Shown one piece after another: positions 9,901 to 18,661 of a stretch of DNA of 64,000 bases. The stretch comes from Bradyrhizobium ontarionense. GTDB lineage: Bacteria > Pseudomonadota > Alphaproteobacteria > Rhizobiales > Xanthobacteraceae. The stretch lies in assembly GCF_021088345.1 (NCBI RefSeq), contig NZ_CP088156.1:6687001-6751000 (forward strand). Reading direction: 5' to 3'. The notes under the pieces were generated by a model. The model was given only the letters and a program-made list of their open reading frames with translations, searched no databases and had not been told where the DNA came from. The position numbers were made by a program, and so were the translations under genes. Numbering within the stretch: position 1 is the first letter of the stretch; each line of letters begins with the position of its first letter.

Positions 9901-11443
9901 GATGGAGCGGCGACTGGCCGGGATCTGGGCGAAAGTGCTGCGGCTGGAGAAGGTCGGCATTCGCGACAACTTCTTCGACCTGGGCGGCGATTCGATCGTC
10001 AGCATCAGGCTGGTCGCGGCGGCCCAGCGGGCCGGCCTGACCCTCACGCCGCGACTGATCTTCGAAAACCAGACCATTGACGAACTCGCGCGCGCTCTTG
10101 CCCCGGGGGGCGGTGCTGTTGCCGCGCCGATCATCCGGCCTGCAGGTCCGTTTCCGGCGACACCGGTTCAGCGCTGGTTTCTGCTGCATGCGGGACGGAA
10201 CATTTCGCACGAGAACCTCTCGATCGTCCTTCGGGTGGACCCCGGCCTCTCTGAAAGCAAATTGGCCGCCGCACTCCAGCAGCTTGTCGATCGTCACGAT
10301 TCCCTTCGACTGAAGGCCGAGTGGACCGAAGGCGGAGAATGGCGTCTGCTCATTCGGCCGCCCGGCGCGATGGTGAATTTACAGCGGGTGCGAACGCCGC
10401 AGAGGGATGTCTTTGAACAGCTGACGCGGGTACAGGAGCAACTTGTTCCAGAGCGTGGGCAGGTGTTCGCCGCCGTATTGCTGCAAGGAGAGAAAGGGGG
10501 CGATCGGCTCCTGATGTCGGCGCACCACCTGTCGATCGATGCGATGTCATGGACCATTCTGCTCGATGATCTGACGGCGCTTTGTCAGGACCAGACATTG
10601 CCAGATCCGATGGTTCCCTTTGCCGCCTGGGCTGATGCCCTGCACGGCCATGCGGCGCGTGGGGCCTTCGCAGGGCATGCCGATTATTGGCTGCAGCTCC
10701 TGCAGGGAGCTCCGGTTGCCGGTGCGGACATGGCCGCAGATGCCGGGTTCGAGAGCGAATTGGTGCGGTTCACACGCGATGAGACGGACCGTCTCCTCGC
10801 AATTGTTCCTGCTACCGCAAATCCCGGTGATTTCCTCCTGCTGGCGATCATGGCTGCGGTTGGCGGCGGAACTCTGGTTGACATGGAATCGATGGGCCGT
10901 CGTCTGAGCGAGGTCCCAATTGATCCGTCGCGAACGGTCGGATGGTTCACCGCGATTGCGCCCTTTCGGCTTCCGGCCCGCCTGCCCGAGGAGCTCGATC
11001 TCGCAATGCGCGAGGTCTCGCAGCGTCGTCTGGAATGGGAGGACCATGCCGCGAGCTATGGAATTCTCGCCGGCCGCGACGACGCCACGGCAAGGCAGCT
11101 GTGTTCCGCACCGCCACGGCAGGTTCTGTTCAACTGGCTCGGCCGTCTGGACCGCATCTGTCCCGAAGACGGCCCGTTTGAACTGTTGGATCAAGAGCCC
11201 GGTCTTTTGCGTAGCCCCGATCGGGCTCGCCCGTATCCGGTCGAGCTCAATGCATGGTTGATCGGCGGGCAATTGAACCTGCACTGGACGCTGCCCGCGA
11301 AGGGACGGCAGCGCGAGCGCGCGCGTATGGTCGCCGCGAGCGTTCGCAGGACGCTGCTCGAGCGGGCCGAGCCAATTGGCGCGATCGAAACGGACCTTTC
11401 CAGCGAAGAGCTTGCCGTCGCGCTGGCAAGCATGAACCTATAG
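6971..11443 (+). CDS. NRPS C-A-T-E, one module with epimerisation
   Basis: 1490 residues from the GTG at 6971, which overlaps the preceding stop (GTGA). C about 1-430 with HHIILDAW (HHxxxDA rather than HHxxxDG). A about 465-960 with FTSGSTGVPKG, YGPAEAT, YRTGD and NGKIDKKGL, all intact. T near 975-1045 with GGDS. E about 1060-1490 with HHLSIDAMSW, RTVGWFTAIAP and LFNWLGRLD, the hallmark epimerisation motifs. By-eye specificity residues D-A-W-L-A-I-A-I-T-K match no code I know; the DAW start suggests a hydrophobic residue. The module should therefore add one amino acid and convert it to the D form. It ends with a TDLSSEEL linker typical of E domains that hand over to the next protein. The next gene begins 17 bases downstream. 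Confidence 0.93.
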   Translation: MSGAIRDIYPLTPLQQGILFHTLMAPRDGLYIDQLAVELETDGDFDLPAFAEAVGAAVGAIDVLRTAFVWEGQEGPLQLVLDHAPMTVGQLDWRSLDETEAGDKLEAFLAEERNAGFDLAKPPLMRMTAVHWSDGSWRLVTTYHHIILDAWSIVNLFAEIRKNYRVVRGPARTPPSEHRYSFKDYVLSLPARLRPDAEPFWRDALSNVSGPTSLAVKRAGSEPRGGHLCAEHVFVLSAEQTAQIRAAAKRAAVTLATLVEGAWALLLARYAGTSDVLFGITFAGRPADQPDAAAKIGLFINTLPVRVTVNASDRVGPWLRELHRQFANLRAHEFTPLPKIKEWAGLPQGVALFDSVMAFENIPGAVSKPDAARQTIDARNGRYLFRTNYPINVMVVPADEMMLRINYDTGLYDPAAIGRAMEHFASLLVGLSENEQRRLGDLPLMSRQERDEVLAAGLGPVGAYPADRCIHELFEDQATRFPDGIAVVDGVREWTYRELDERANALAWRIIEAGVGPEKRVVICAERSAELAAGVLAILKAGGVHVPLDPDYPKARLASMLQRAKPALILCEPSLLALLPESPAMIVPLERSIDGNRSGERPSRRAKPDNAAYVIFTSGSTGVPKGIELAHRGLCNMIPCWNELFDVRAGDRVLQFASFSFDASVWEIFSALISGATLCFGDRATLYSAERLLGALRELRITHALLPPSLLGVLDPDELPQLRCVAAIGERCTMDIARRWKTDRRFYNAYGPAEATITDCVHEVPDVRRSVGDPPIGHPMTNVRLYALDPDQQLVPSGVAGELHIGGVNLARGYIELAGATAEKFLPDPFSGIPGARMYRTGDLVRINDDGEFEYLGRADSQVKIRGVRVELNEVEGALRRHSAVRDAIVVARDVQAGLPEQRLIAYLIVPDVGARNVASLRSYLRGVLPEAMVPSVFVFIDRMPLTPNGKIDKKGLPDPDFSRSDAIGEFTAPRSEMERRLAGIWAKVLRLEKVGIRDNFFDLGGDSIVSIRLVAAAQRAGLTLTPRLIFENQTIDELARALAPGGGAVAAPIIRPAGPFPATPVQRWFLLHAGRNISHENLSIVLRVDPGLSESKLAAALQQLVDRHDSLRLKAEWTEGGEWRLLIRPPGAMVNLQRVRTPQRDVFEQLTRVQEQLVPERGQVFAAVLLQGEKGGDRLLMSAHHLSIDAMSWTILLDDLTALCQDQTLPDPMVPFAAWADALHGHAARGAFAGHADYWLQLLQGAPVAGADMAADAGFESELVRFTRDETDRLLAIVPATANPGDFLLLAIMAAVGGGTLVDMESMGRRLSEVPIDPSRTVGWFTAIAPFRLPARLPEELDLAMREVSQRRLEWEDHAASYGILAGRDDATARQLCSAPPRQVLFNWLGRLDRICPEDGPFELLDQEPGLLRSPDRARPYPVELNAWLIGGQLNLHWTLPAKGRQRERARMVAASVRRTLLERAEPIGAIETDLSSEELAVALASMNL

Positions 11444-11460
11444 GTGGTCGGAGAGGGCGT

Positions 11461-14400
11461 GTGAGCAGCCTAGACAGCATCACAGGCGTCTTCAGCTTGA
11501 GCCCTACGCAGCGGGGAATGCTGCTTGGCGTCGACGCGAGACGGGACCAGTCGGCACATATCGTCTGCTTTGCCTGTCGCCTGGCCGGCGAGTTGCGTCT
11601 GGCCGAATTCGAGCGCGCCTGGCGACGGGTGTTGCGACGCCACTCGATTTTGCGCACAGGTTTTAGTGGGGATGGCAAAGCAGAGATTTTCCAGTTCGCA
11701 CGCGCAGATGTCGATCTTCCGTTCGAAGTTCTCACTGACGGCCGGTCGCTCGACGCGTATATCGCCATCGACGGGCGACGCCGGTTTGATCTGGACCGTC
11801 CGCCGCTCATCCGGGTCGCTGTCCTGCTGCAAGCACCAGGTGCCGCCGAACTGGTGCTTACTCACCATCACGCGGTGATGGATGGCTGGGCGTTGCGTCA
11901 TATCCTTGACGAGGTCATGGCGTGCTACGGAGCGGAGTGCGCCGGCACCGAGCCCGAATTGCCGACGGCCGTACCGTTCAGCCGGTTCATTCGCTGGTGG
12001 CGGCGGCGCGACGCTGGGTCCGACTCATCATTCTGGCAACAAAGGCTCGCAGGGTTCAATGATCCGGTTCCGATCGGTGCCGCGAAGCGACCGACCGGGC
12101 CTGCCGATGGCTACGGCGTCAAGGATTGGCGGGGCACTCCGGATCTTGCTGACGCTGTTCGCCATTGTGCTCAGCGTCTCCGGATAACTCCGGCACTCCT
12201 GATGCAGGCGGCCTGGGCGCTGACGCTCGCGCATCTGAGCGGGCGCTCGGACATCGTGATCGGCGTGACCTCATCCGGCCGATCCGCCGGGTTCGATGGC
12301 GCTGATCAGGTTGTCGGGCCGTTGATGGTGACGCTTCCTCAGCGGTTTATTGTCGATGTGCGCGCCGACGTTGGAGCGTGGTTATCCAATGCGGCACGTG
12401 GCGCGCTTGATGCGGCCCAGTACGAGCACGCGGATTCGGTGGCGATTCGAGAAGCCGCTGCTGTTCCCGTCAGTCGCACGTTGTTCGAGAGCGTCGTGGT
12501 TGTACAGAATCTGCCAGTCGAGTCGGTACGATTGACTGTGGCTGGACTGACGCTCGATCTCTCCGACGTCCGCGTCGAAGGAGGTCAGGGCACATATCCG
12601 CTGGTGCTGTCTGTCTTTGCGGGCGAGGCGCTCGCCTTTCGATTGGTCTACAGCCGTGCCAGGTTCGATGACAGCGATCTCCCTGAGATTGTTCACGCAT
12701 TCGAGACCGCGCTGGTCCGGCTGTGCCGCGCTGCGAGCTCCACACTCGGCGAGGTTCTGCAGGGAATGCCCTCAGCGGCCCAGGGGCGCTGGATTGCGCC
12801 CGCCGCGCCAGTCTTCGTGGCGCCGATAGGACCCCTCGAATTGCAGATCGCGGAGGCGTGGCGAGACATCTTCAGGCGGCCGGTTGGGCGCGATGACGGC
12901 TTTCTCGATAGCGGGGGTAACTCAATTCTTGCGCTCGAGCTCGCAGCTTCGCTATCGCGGCGTCTGGGGTTCGAGATACCTCTGAAATGGATCTTTGAGG
13001 ATGGCTCCGTTGCTCGCCTCGCGGCGCGGCTCGAGGACCCGACCGAATTGACAGAGGCGGTGTCGCCGCTTGTTCCTGATGCCTCTAACCGGGAGCGGCC
13101 ATTTCCTCTGACCGAGGTTCAAAGAGCCTACTGGGTTGGGCGCGCACGCGGCTTCGAGCTTGGCGGGATCAATTCATTCACGCTCCTGGAAGTGGCGATC
13201 GGTCGGGTCGAGCCCTACGAGCTTGAAACAGCCTGGAATCGCTTGGTGGAACGGCACCCGATGCTACGGGCGGAACTGACGAGCGACGGACAGCAGCGGA
13301 TTCGCCCGACCGTTCCGTGGATGCCGCTCGGGCATCGCGATTTTTCGCACCTGTCGGGGACGGCGCTGGAGCAGGCCCAGCAGGAGTTGCGGAACGAGAT
13401 GCGCGGTCAGGTCGCGGATCCGACCCGCTGGCCGCTGTTCTCGCTATGCATATCAGAGTTCGCCGACGGTGAGCGGCGTCTCAATGTGGCATACGATCCG
13501 ATCGTCTGCGATGCCGGCAGTATCCGGCTGATCGCGAACGAATTGGCGATGCTGATTGCCGAACCGACCGTTGATCTGCCGCCTTTGGCGGTCGATTTCC
13601 GCGACTACGTGCTTGGAATAGGCCGGCTCCGCGATGGTCCGGCTGGCGCACGCGCCTCGGACTACTGGAACAGGCGGATCGATCAGTTGCCGGCGGCGCC
13701 GGAGCTACCCGTTGTACCGGGCCGGTCGGATGCCGCTCCGTGCTTCAAGCGTCGAAATGCGACGCTTCATGCGGATGCCTGGCTCCGGCTGCAGGCCAGG
13801 TGTCAGGAAGCCAGGATCACCCCCTCGGCGCTCCTGATGGCGATCTATGCCTCGGTCGTCGCGGACTGGTCCAGAACGCGCCATTTCGCTTTGAACATTA
13901 CGTTGTTCAACCGGGCGCCCCTGCATCCTGACGTAGCTCGTATGGTCGGCGATTTCACCTCGCTCACGCTTCTTGAGGTCGACTTGAGGCAAGTCCAATC
14001 GCTGGCCGAGCTGGCAGGCCGGATGCATACCCAGCTGTTGAACGATCTCGAGCATCGAATCGTCGATGGTGTCGAGGTCATGCGCCGTCTGTCGAGTCGC
14101 ACGGCTGCCGGTCAGCTGGTCATGCCGGTCGTCTTCACAAGTACACTTGGGCAACAGTCCCTCGATCCAGGAGGGACGACACCGATTGGTCACCTGGTTC
14201 AGGGATACGGGCAAACGCCTCAGGTCTATCTCGATTGTCAAGTCGGTGAGTGGGGCGGCGATCTACATTGCTGGTGGGATTGTCTGGATGAACGGCTGCA
14301 GCCGGGCGTCGCCGAGGATATGTTCGCTGCATTCAACGGCCTGCTGCAGCGACTGTCCGAGGACGTGGCTGCGATGGGTCGCATCCTGCCGGCCCTTATT

Positions 14401-17400
14401 CCACCAGCGAGCCTCGCGACACGTGCGCGAGTGAACGAGACGCGATCGCCGATCGCGGAAGACACGCTGGATCAGTTGTTTCTGCGAAGCGTCGAATGTG
14501 CTCCGGATGCGCCGGCACTCATCAGCCGGCATTCGGTCATGACCTATCGAGAGCTCGAACGTGCGTCCTTGGCGCTTGCTCTTCGGGTCGCCGAGACGGC
14601 CGGCGCCGCCGAACCAGTCGCCATTTTCGCAAAGCACGCCCATCCGCTGGCGATCGCGTCGATGGCGGTGCTGCGTGCAGGCAAGGCGTTTACCCGCATC
14701 GATCCGGCTTGGCCCTTGGAGCGGCAACGGATCGTGCTGGCCATCGCAGGCTGTCGGACGGCACTGGTCGATAGTGAGGCCGACATCGATTTGCCGGCCG
14801 ACATCGCTCGGATGCCGATACGATCGGAAACGATAGCAGATCCCGCACCGATCAGCAGTCGCGCGCCGGACTCGACTGCCTATGTGATGTTTACGTCCGG
14901 ATCAACCGGTACTCCAAAGGGAGTCACGATCACTCATCGTGCAGCAGTCAACACCATTTTCGACATCAACCGGCGTCTGACACTGACTCGTGACGATCGC
15001 GTCCTGGCCGTTTCGGCGGCAACATTCGACCTGTCGATCTATGATTTGTTTGGTCCGCTCGCGGTGGGCGGAACGATGGTTTGTATCGAGCCCGACGAGT
15101 GGCGAAATCCGCTGGCGTGGATGACGGCGATCGCCCGCCATGGTGTGACAGTGTGGAATTCTACTCCCGCACTGATGGAAATGCTGGTGGACCAGGCGGA
15201 ATCGGCCGGGCAACCGCGAAGCCTCGGGTCACTTCGCGCAGTTCTGCTGAGCGGCGACTGGATTCCTCTTGCGTTGCCGCAGCGAGTGCGGCGGCTTGCT
15301 CCGGAGGCATCCTGCATCGGTCTTGGTGGCGCGACCGAGGCCGCGATCTGGTCGACTTGGCATCCGCTCGACAAGGCTGAAGCCGAATGGTCAAGCTATC
15401 CGTATGGCGCGCCGCTTGCGAACCAGACGACCCATGTTCTCAATGAATGGCTGCAGCCGTGTCCCGACTGGGTTGCGGGCACGCTCTATATCGGAGGCGT
15501 CGGTGTTGCGACTGGCTATTGGGCGCGGCCGGACCTGACCGAAGCTGCCTTTATCGTTCATCCGGAAACGGGCGAGCGCCTGTTCAAGACGGGAGACCTG
15601 GCGCGCTTCCGGCCGGACGGAAAGCTCGAATTTCTCGGTCGGGAAGACGGACAAGTGAAGGTCCGCGGGCACCGGATAGAACTTGGAGAGATCGAGACGG
15701 CATTGGCCAATCACCCGGATATCCTGGCGGCCGTTGCTCTCGCCGATCGACGGGGCATTTCGGCCTACTGCGTCGGAAAGCCGGATCGCCAATCTCCGGA
15801 CTCGGATCGAATTCAACGGTATCTGACGAGCGCGCTGCCATACTACATGGTGCCCCGCGACATCCATGTCATCGAGACACTTCCTCTCACTGCGAACGGA
15901 AAGGTCGATCGGTCCGCGCTCGCCGCACTCGCCGTTCGGCCAGAGCCGAAGACTGGAGAGGCGAGGCGGATCGGAGAGCTGACGGAGATCGTCGCCACAG
16001 CCGCGGCGGGGCTGATCGGAATCGACACGCTGCAGGCGGACGACGATTTCTTCGCGGCCGGCGGAGACTCGATCTCGGGGACGCAGCTCATCGGGCGCCT
16101 GGGCGTCCTGACAGGCCGGACGATTGCGTTGCCGCGGCTGTTCGAGTTGCGCACGCCGGGCGCGATAGCGGAAGCTCTGTTGAACGAGGGTGCTGCAGCC
16201 GCGAGCGCGATCCCGCGACTTCCGGCTACGACAAGTGCGCCGGCCAGCATGGCCCAGCGCCGTTTCTGGCTGCTCGATCGTTTCCAGCCTGGTGACCCGC
16301 GCTATGTCATTGCCGGCTCGCTCGAGCTCCGCGGAGCGGTGGACATCGTTGCGCTCGCTGCCGCAGTCTCGGATCTCGTCACGCGTCATGAGCCCCTGCG
16401 GACCACCCTTGACGAAGTTGCCGGCGAGCTCGTCCAGATCATCCACGAGCCGCCCGAACGGCCGCTTCATATCTTCCAGGTCGCCGCGTCGGGCGAAGCC
16501 CTTGCAGCGCTTTTCCGCGAGTTCGCCTCGCTGCCCTTCGATCTGAGCCGGGAAGCTCCTGCCCGCTTTCGCTTGCTGCAGATCGCGCCCGAGCGCAGCA
16601 TCTTCCAGTTCTCAATCCATCATATCGCCTGCGATGCCTGGTCGCTCGGTGTCATCAGCGCGGACATTTCCCGTGCCTATGCCTTCCATCGGGGCAAGGC
16701 GCCGCCGCCTGCTGCGCTGTCGTTGCGATACGCCGATTTTGCCGGCTGGGAACGCCAGCAGATGCGCGGCGAACGAATTGCCGAGGCCCGCCGCTGGTGG
16801 GGTGCCCGCCTTACCGGACTTGGTTCCCAGAAACTGTCGATCCTGGCAGGTCCGACTCGGGAGCAGCATCGGGTATTTCCGGTCGAGCTCGACGAGCCGA
16901 CTTGCCGGCGTCTGGAGGGGTGTGCGACGCGAGCCGGCGCCACGCTTTATACGGTGCTGCTCGCGGTCTTCGCCGCCGCTCTCCGCGTACATGGCGGACG
17001 TGATGACATCGTCATCGCCAGTTCGGTATCCGGGCGCACGCACTCAGAGCTCGAAAATCTGGTCGGCTGTTTCATCAATCTCATTCTCATTCGCATCGAT
17101 CTGAGCTCTGCGCCATCGCTGGACGAAGTGGTCAAACGTTCGCAGGGCTTCATTGCCGGTGCATTGATGCGGCAGGACTTGCCTTTTGAGGAGATCGCTG
17201 CCGCCGCGCGGGCCGCCGGCGCGGGCGACGAATCGCCATACGTCGCGGTGTTCGTTCTGCAGAACACGCCGCCGGGCCGGATCTCATTGGACGAACTTGA
17301 GGTCTCGATGCCCGACCATTCGCTCGGGCTCAGCCGCTACGCCCTGCATCTGCACTTGCATCGGGCGGACGGTAAGTTGCGCGGAGCACTGAGAACGAAT

Positions 17401-17613
17401 GCAGAGATCGTCGGCCGAGGTTTGGGCGCTGAGCTTGCCGAGCTGTTCGCGCGACTCTGCGAGGCGGCATCGGCCGAGCCGGCCACCGCGCTGCAGAGTC
17501 TGCTTGAACGGATCGGCGGCGGGCAGACGCGTCGCCGTGTCCATCAGACCCGCTTGAACCGGATGCTGCGCACGCAGGGTAGTTCGCTGCAAGAGGTCGC
17601 CGACAATGAATGA
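11461..17613 (+). CDS. NRPS C-T-Cy-A(Cys)-T-C, thiazoline-forming
   Basis: 2050 residues from the GTG at 11461, which has GGAGAGG just upstream. C1 about 1-430 with HHHAVMDGW. T1 about 455-525 carries GGNS, with no A domain between C1 and T1. Cy about 545-985 is a heterocyclisation domain: it opens FPLTEVQRAYWVGR, has DPIVCDAGS (DxxxxDxxS in place of HHxxxDG) and PVVFTSTLG. A about 1000-1490 has intact core motifs, and its residues read D-L-Y-N-L-S-L-I-W-K, identical to the known cysteine code. T2 carries GGDS near 1534. C2 about 1580-2020 has HHIACDAWS and ends the protein without a carrier, so its acceptor must be on the next NRPS. The Cy-A-T unit should add Cys and cyclise it to a thiazoline. 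The hydroxylase gene overlaps by 8 bases. Confidence 0.93.
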   Translation: MSSLDSITGVFSLSPTQRGMLLGVDARRDQSAHIVCFACRLAGELRLAEFERAWRRVLRRHSILRTGFSGDGKAEIFQFARADVDLPFEVLTDGRSLDAYIAIDGRRRFDLDRPPLIRVAVLLQAPGAAELVLTHHHAVMDGWALRHILDEVMACYGAECAGTEPELPTAVPFSRFIRWWRRRDAGSDSSFWQQRLAGFNDPVPIGAAKRPTGPADGYGVKDWRGTPDLADAVRHCAQRLRITPALLMQAAWALTLAHLSGRSDIVIGVTSSGRSAGFDGADQVVGPLMVTLPQRFIVDVRADVGAWLSNAARGALDAAQYEHADSVAIREAAAVPVSRTLFESVVVVQNLPVESVRLTVAGLTLDLSDVRVEGGQGTYPLVLSVFAGEALAFRLVYSRARFDDSDLPEIVHAFETALVRLCRAASSTLGEVLQGMPSAAQGRWIAPAAPVFVAPIGPLELQIAEAWRDIFRRPVGRDDGFLDSGGNSILALELAASLSRRLGFEIPLKWIFEDGSVARLAARLEDPTELTEAVSPLVPDASNRERPFPLTEVQRAYWVGRARGFELGGINSFTLLEVAIGRVEPYELETAWNRLVERHPMLRAELTSDGQQRIRPTVPWMPLGHRDFSHLSGTALEQAQQELRNEMRGQVADPTRWPLFSLCISEFADGERRLNVAYDPIVCDAGSIRLIANELAMLIAEPTVDLPPLAVDFRDYVLGIGRLRDGPAGARASDYWNRRIDQLPAAPELPVVPGRSDAAPCFKRRNATLHADAWLRLQARCQEARITPSALLMAIYASVVADWSRTRHFALNITLFNRAPLHPDVARMVGDFTSLTLLEVDLRQVQSLAELAGRMHTQLLNDLEHRIVDGVEVMRRLSSRTAAGQLVMPVVFTSTLGQQSLDPGGTTPIGHLVQGYGQTPQVYLDCQVGEWGGDLHCWWDCLDERLQPGVAEDMFAAFNGLLQRLSEDVAAMGRILPALIPPASLATRARVNETRSPIAEDTLDQLFLRSVECAPDAPALISRHSVMTYRELERASLALALRVAETAGAAEPVAIFAKHAHPLAIASMAVLRAGKAFTRIDPAWPLERQRIVLAIAGCRTALVDSEADIDLPADIARMPIRSETIADPAPISSRAPDSTAYVMFTSGSTGTPKGVTITHRAAVNTIFDINRRLTLTRDDRVLAVSAATFDLSIYDLFGPLAVGGTMVCIEPDEWRNPLAWMTAIARHGVTVWNSTPALMEMLVDQAESAGQPRSLGSLRAVLLSGDWIPLALPQRVRRLAPEASCIGLGGATEAAIWSTWHPLDKAEAEWSSYPYGAPLANQTTHVLNEWLQPCPDWVAGTLYIGGVGVATGYWARPDLTEAAFIVHPETGERLFKTGDLARFRPDGKLEFLGREDGQVKVRGHRIELGEIETALANHPDILAAVALADRRGISAYCVGKPDRQSPDSDRIQRYLTSALPYYMVPRDIHVIETLPLTANGKVDRSALAALAVRPEPKTGEARRIGELTEIVATAAAGLIGIDTLQADDDFFAAGGDSISGTQLIGRLGVLTGRTIALPRLFELRTPGAIAEALLNEGAAAASAIPRLPATTSAPASMAQRRFWLLDRFQPGDPRYVIAGSLELRGAVDIVALAAAVSDLVTRHEPLRTTLDEVAGELVQIIHEPPERPLHIFQVAASGEALAALFREFASLPFDLSREAPARFRLLQIAPERSIFQFSIHHIACDAWSLGVISADISRAYAFHRGKAPPPAALSLRYADFAGWERQQMRGERIAEARRWWGARLTGLGSQKLSILAGPTREQHRVFPVELDEPTCRRLEGCATRAGATLYTVLLAVFAAALRVHGGRDDIVIASSVSGRTHSELENLVGCFINLILIRIDLSSAPSLDEVVKRSQGFIAGALMRQDLPFEEIAAAARAAGAGDESPYVAVFVLQNTPPGRISLDELEVSMPDHSLGLSRYALHLHLHRADGKLRGALRTNAEIVGRGLGAELAELFARLCEAASAEPATALQSLLERIGGGQTRRRVHQTRLNRMLRTQGSSLQEVADNE

Positions 17614-18661
17614 GCGCAAGCAATTTCCACTGTCGAGGCGGGCGCTCCCCAGGGCGCTGCCAACGGACCCATCGGGGCTGGTCGAGTATCACGATGAGGT
17701 CGACAGCGTTCCACTCCTGATGCTGTGCCCACGCTTCGACGGATTGGTGCTCACGCGATGGCTCGGCGAGAATGGACCGCTGCTCCGGGAACTGGTCACG
17801 AGGTCAGGCGCCGTTCTGCTTCGCGGCTTTTCAGATCCATCTGCGGAGGCCTTGAGCGCTGGCTTGAGCACCCTCGGCGACGGCCGTGGTCCCGAGGCGT
17901 ATGTCAATCGCTCGACGCCGAGGCTCTCTGTGGGCGGCAACATCTACACCGCGACGGAATACCCCGCAGACCGTGTCATCCCGCCCCATAATGAAATGTC
18001 GTATACGGCGCGGTGGCCGCTGTTCCTTGGACTCATGTGTGTGCAGCCTGCCGAGACCGGGGGCGAAACCCCGATCTATGACAGTCGGAAGGTGCTCGCA
18101 GCCATTCCGCAGGAGGTGCGGGAGGCCTTCGAGCGCCACGGTGTGCTGTATCTGCGGACGCTCGCGCCGGGCATCGATCTTCCATGGCAAGAGGTGTTCC
18201 AGCTCGACGACCCGGTCGCTGTCGAGGCGTTCTGCAACGAGCAGAATATCCGCTGCGATTGGCTCGATCGCGACACACTGAGGATCGCGGAATGTCATCC
18301 GGCCGTGCGACGACATCCGCGAACGCGCGAGGAGGTCTGGTTCAATCAGGCTCATCTTTTTCATCATCTCGCGCTTGGTCATGGAACTGCCCGGGTTCTC
18401 TCAAGTGCCGTCGGGGCAGACCGATTGCCGCGCGATGCGCAGTTTGGTGATGGGACCGCAATACCGGCCGACATGTTGGAGGCCGTCAAGGCGGCATATG
18501 CGGCCAGTGCCATGAGTTTCTTCTGGCAGCCGGGTGACATGTTGCTGTTGGACAACATGATGTTCGCTCACGCGCGCAACAGCTACGGCGGAAAGCGGCG
18601 TGTGCTGGCCGGGATGACTGCGTTTGTGGACGGCGTCAGATTGGAAGACTTCGATAGATGA
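17606..18661 (+). CDS. TauD/SyrP-like Fe(II)/2-oxoglutarate hydroxylase, probable aspartate beta-hydroxylase
   Basis: 351 residues, full length for the TauD/TfdA-like family. The metal triad is visible: His128 and Glu130 in PPHNEMSYT, and His322 in NMMFAHARNS; Arg332 in GGKRRVL is placed to bind 2-oxoglutarate. HxE rather than HxD is common in the SyrP-like branch associated with NRPSs. SyrP-type enzymes hydroxylate the beta carbon of aspartate held on a carrier protein. Context supports that role: the gene overlaps the preceding NRPS by 8 bases and the following NRPS by 4, and that following NRPS has an aspartate-type A domain preceded by a degenerate C domain. The AAGAGG ahead of the ATG suits this start. 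The stereochemistry and exact substrate are inferred, not shown. Confidence 0.85.
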   Translation: MNERKQFPLSRRALPRALPTDPSGLVEYHDEVDSVPLLMLCPRFDGLVLTRWLGENGPLLRELVTRSGAVLLRGFSDPSAEALSAGLSTLGDGRGPEAYVNRSTPRLSVGGNIYTATEYPADRVIPPHNEMSYTARWPLFLGLMCVQPAETGGETPIYDSRKVLAAIPQEVREAFERHGVLYLRTLAPGIDLPWQEVFQLDDPVAVEAFCNEQNIRCDWLDRDTLRIAECHPAVRRHPRTREEVWFNQAHLFHHLALGHGTARVLSSAVGADRLPRDAQFGDGTAIPADMLEAVKAAYAASAMSFFWQPGDMLLLDNMMFAHARNSYGGKRRVLAGMTAFVDGVRLEDFDR

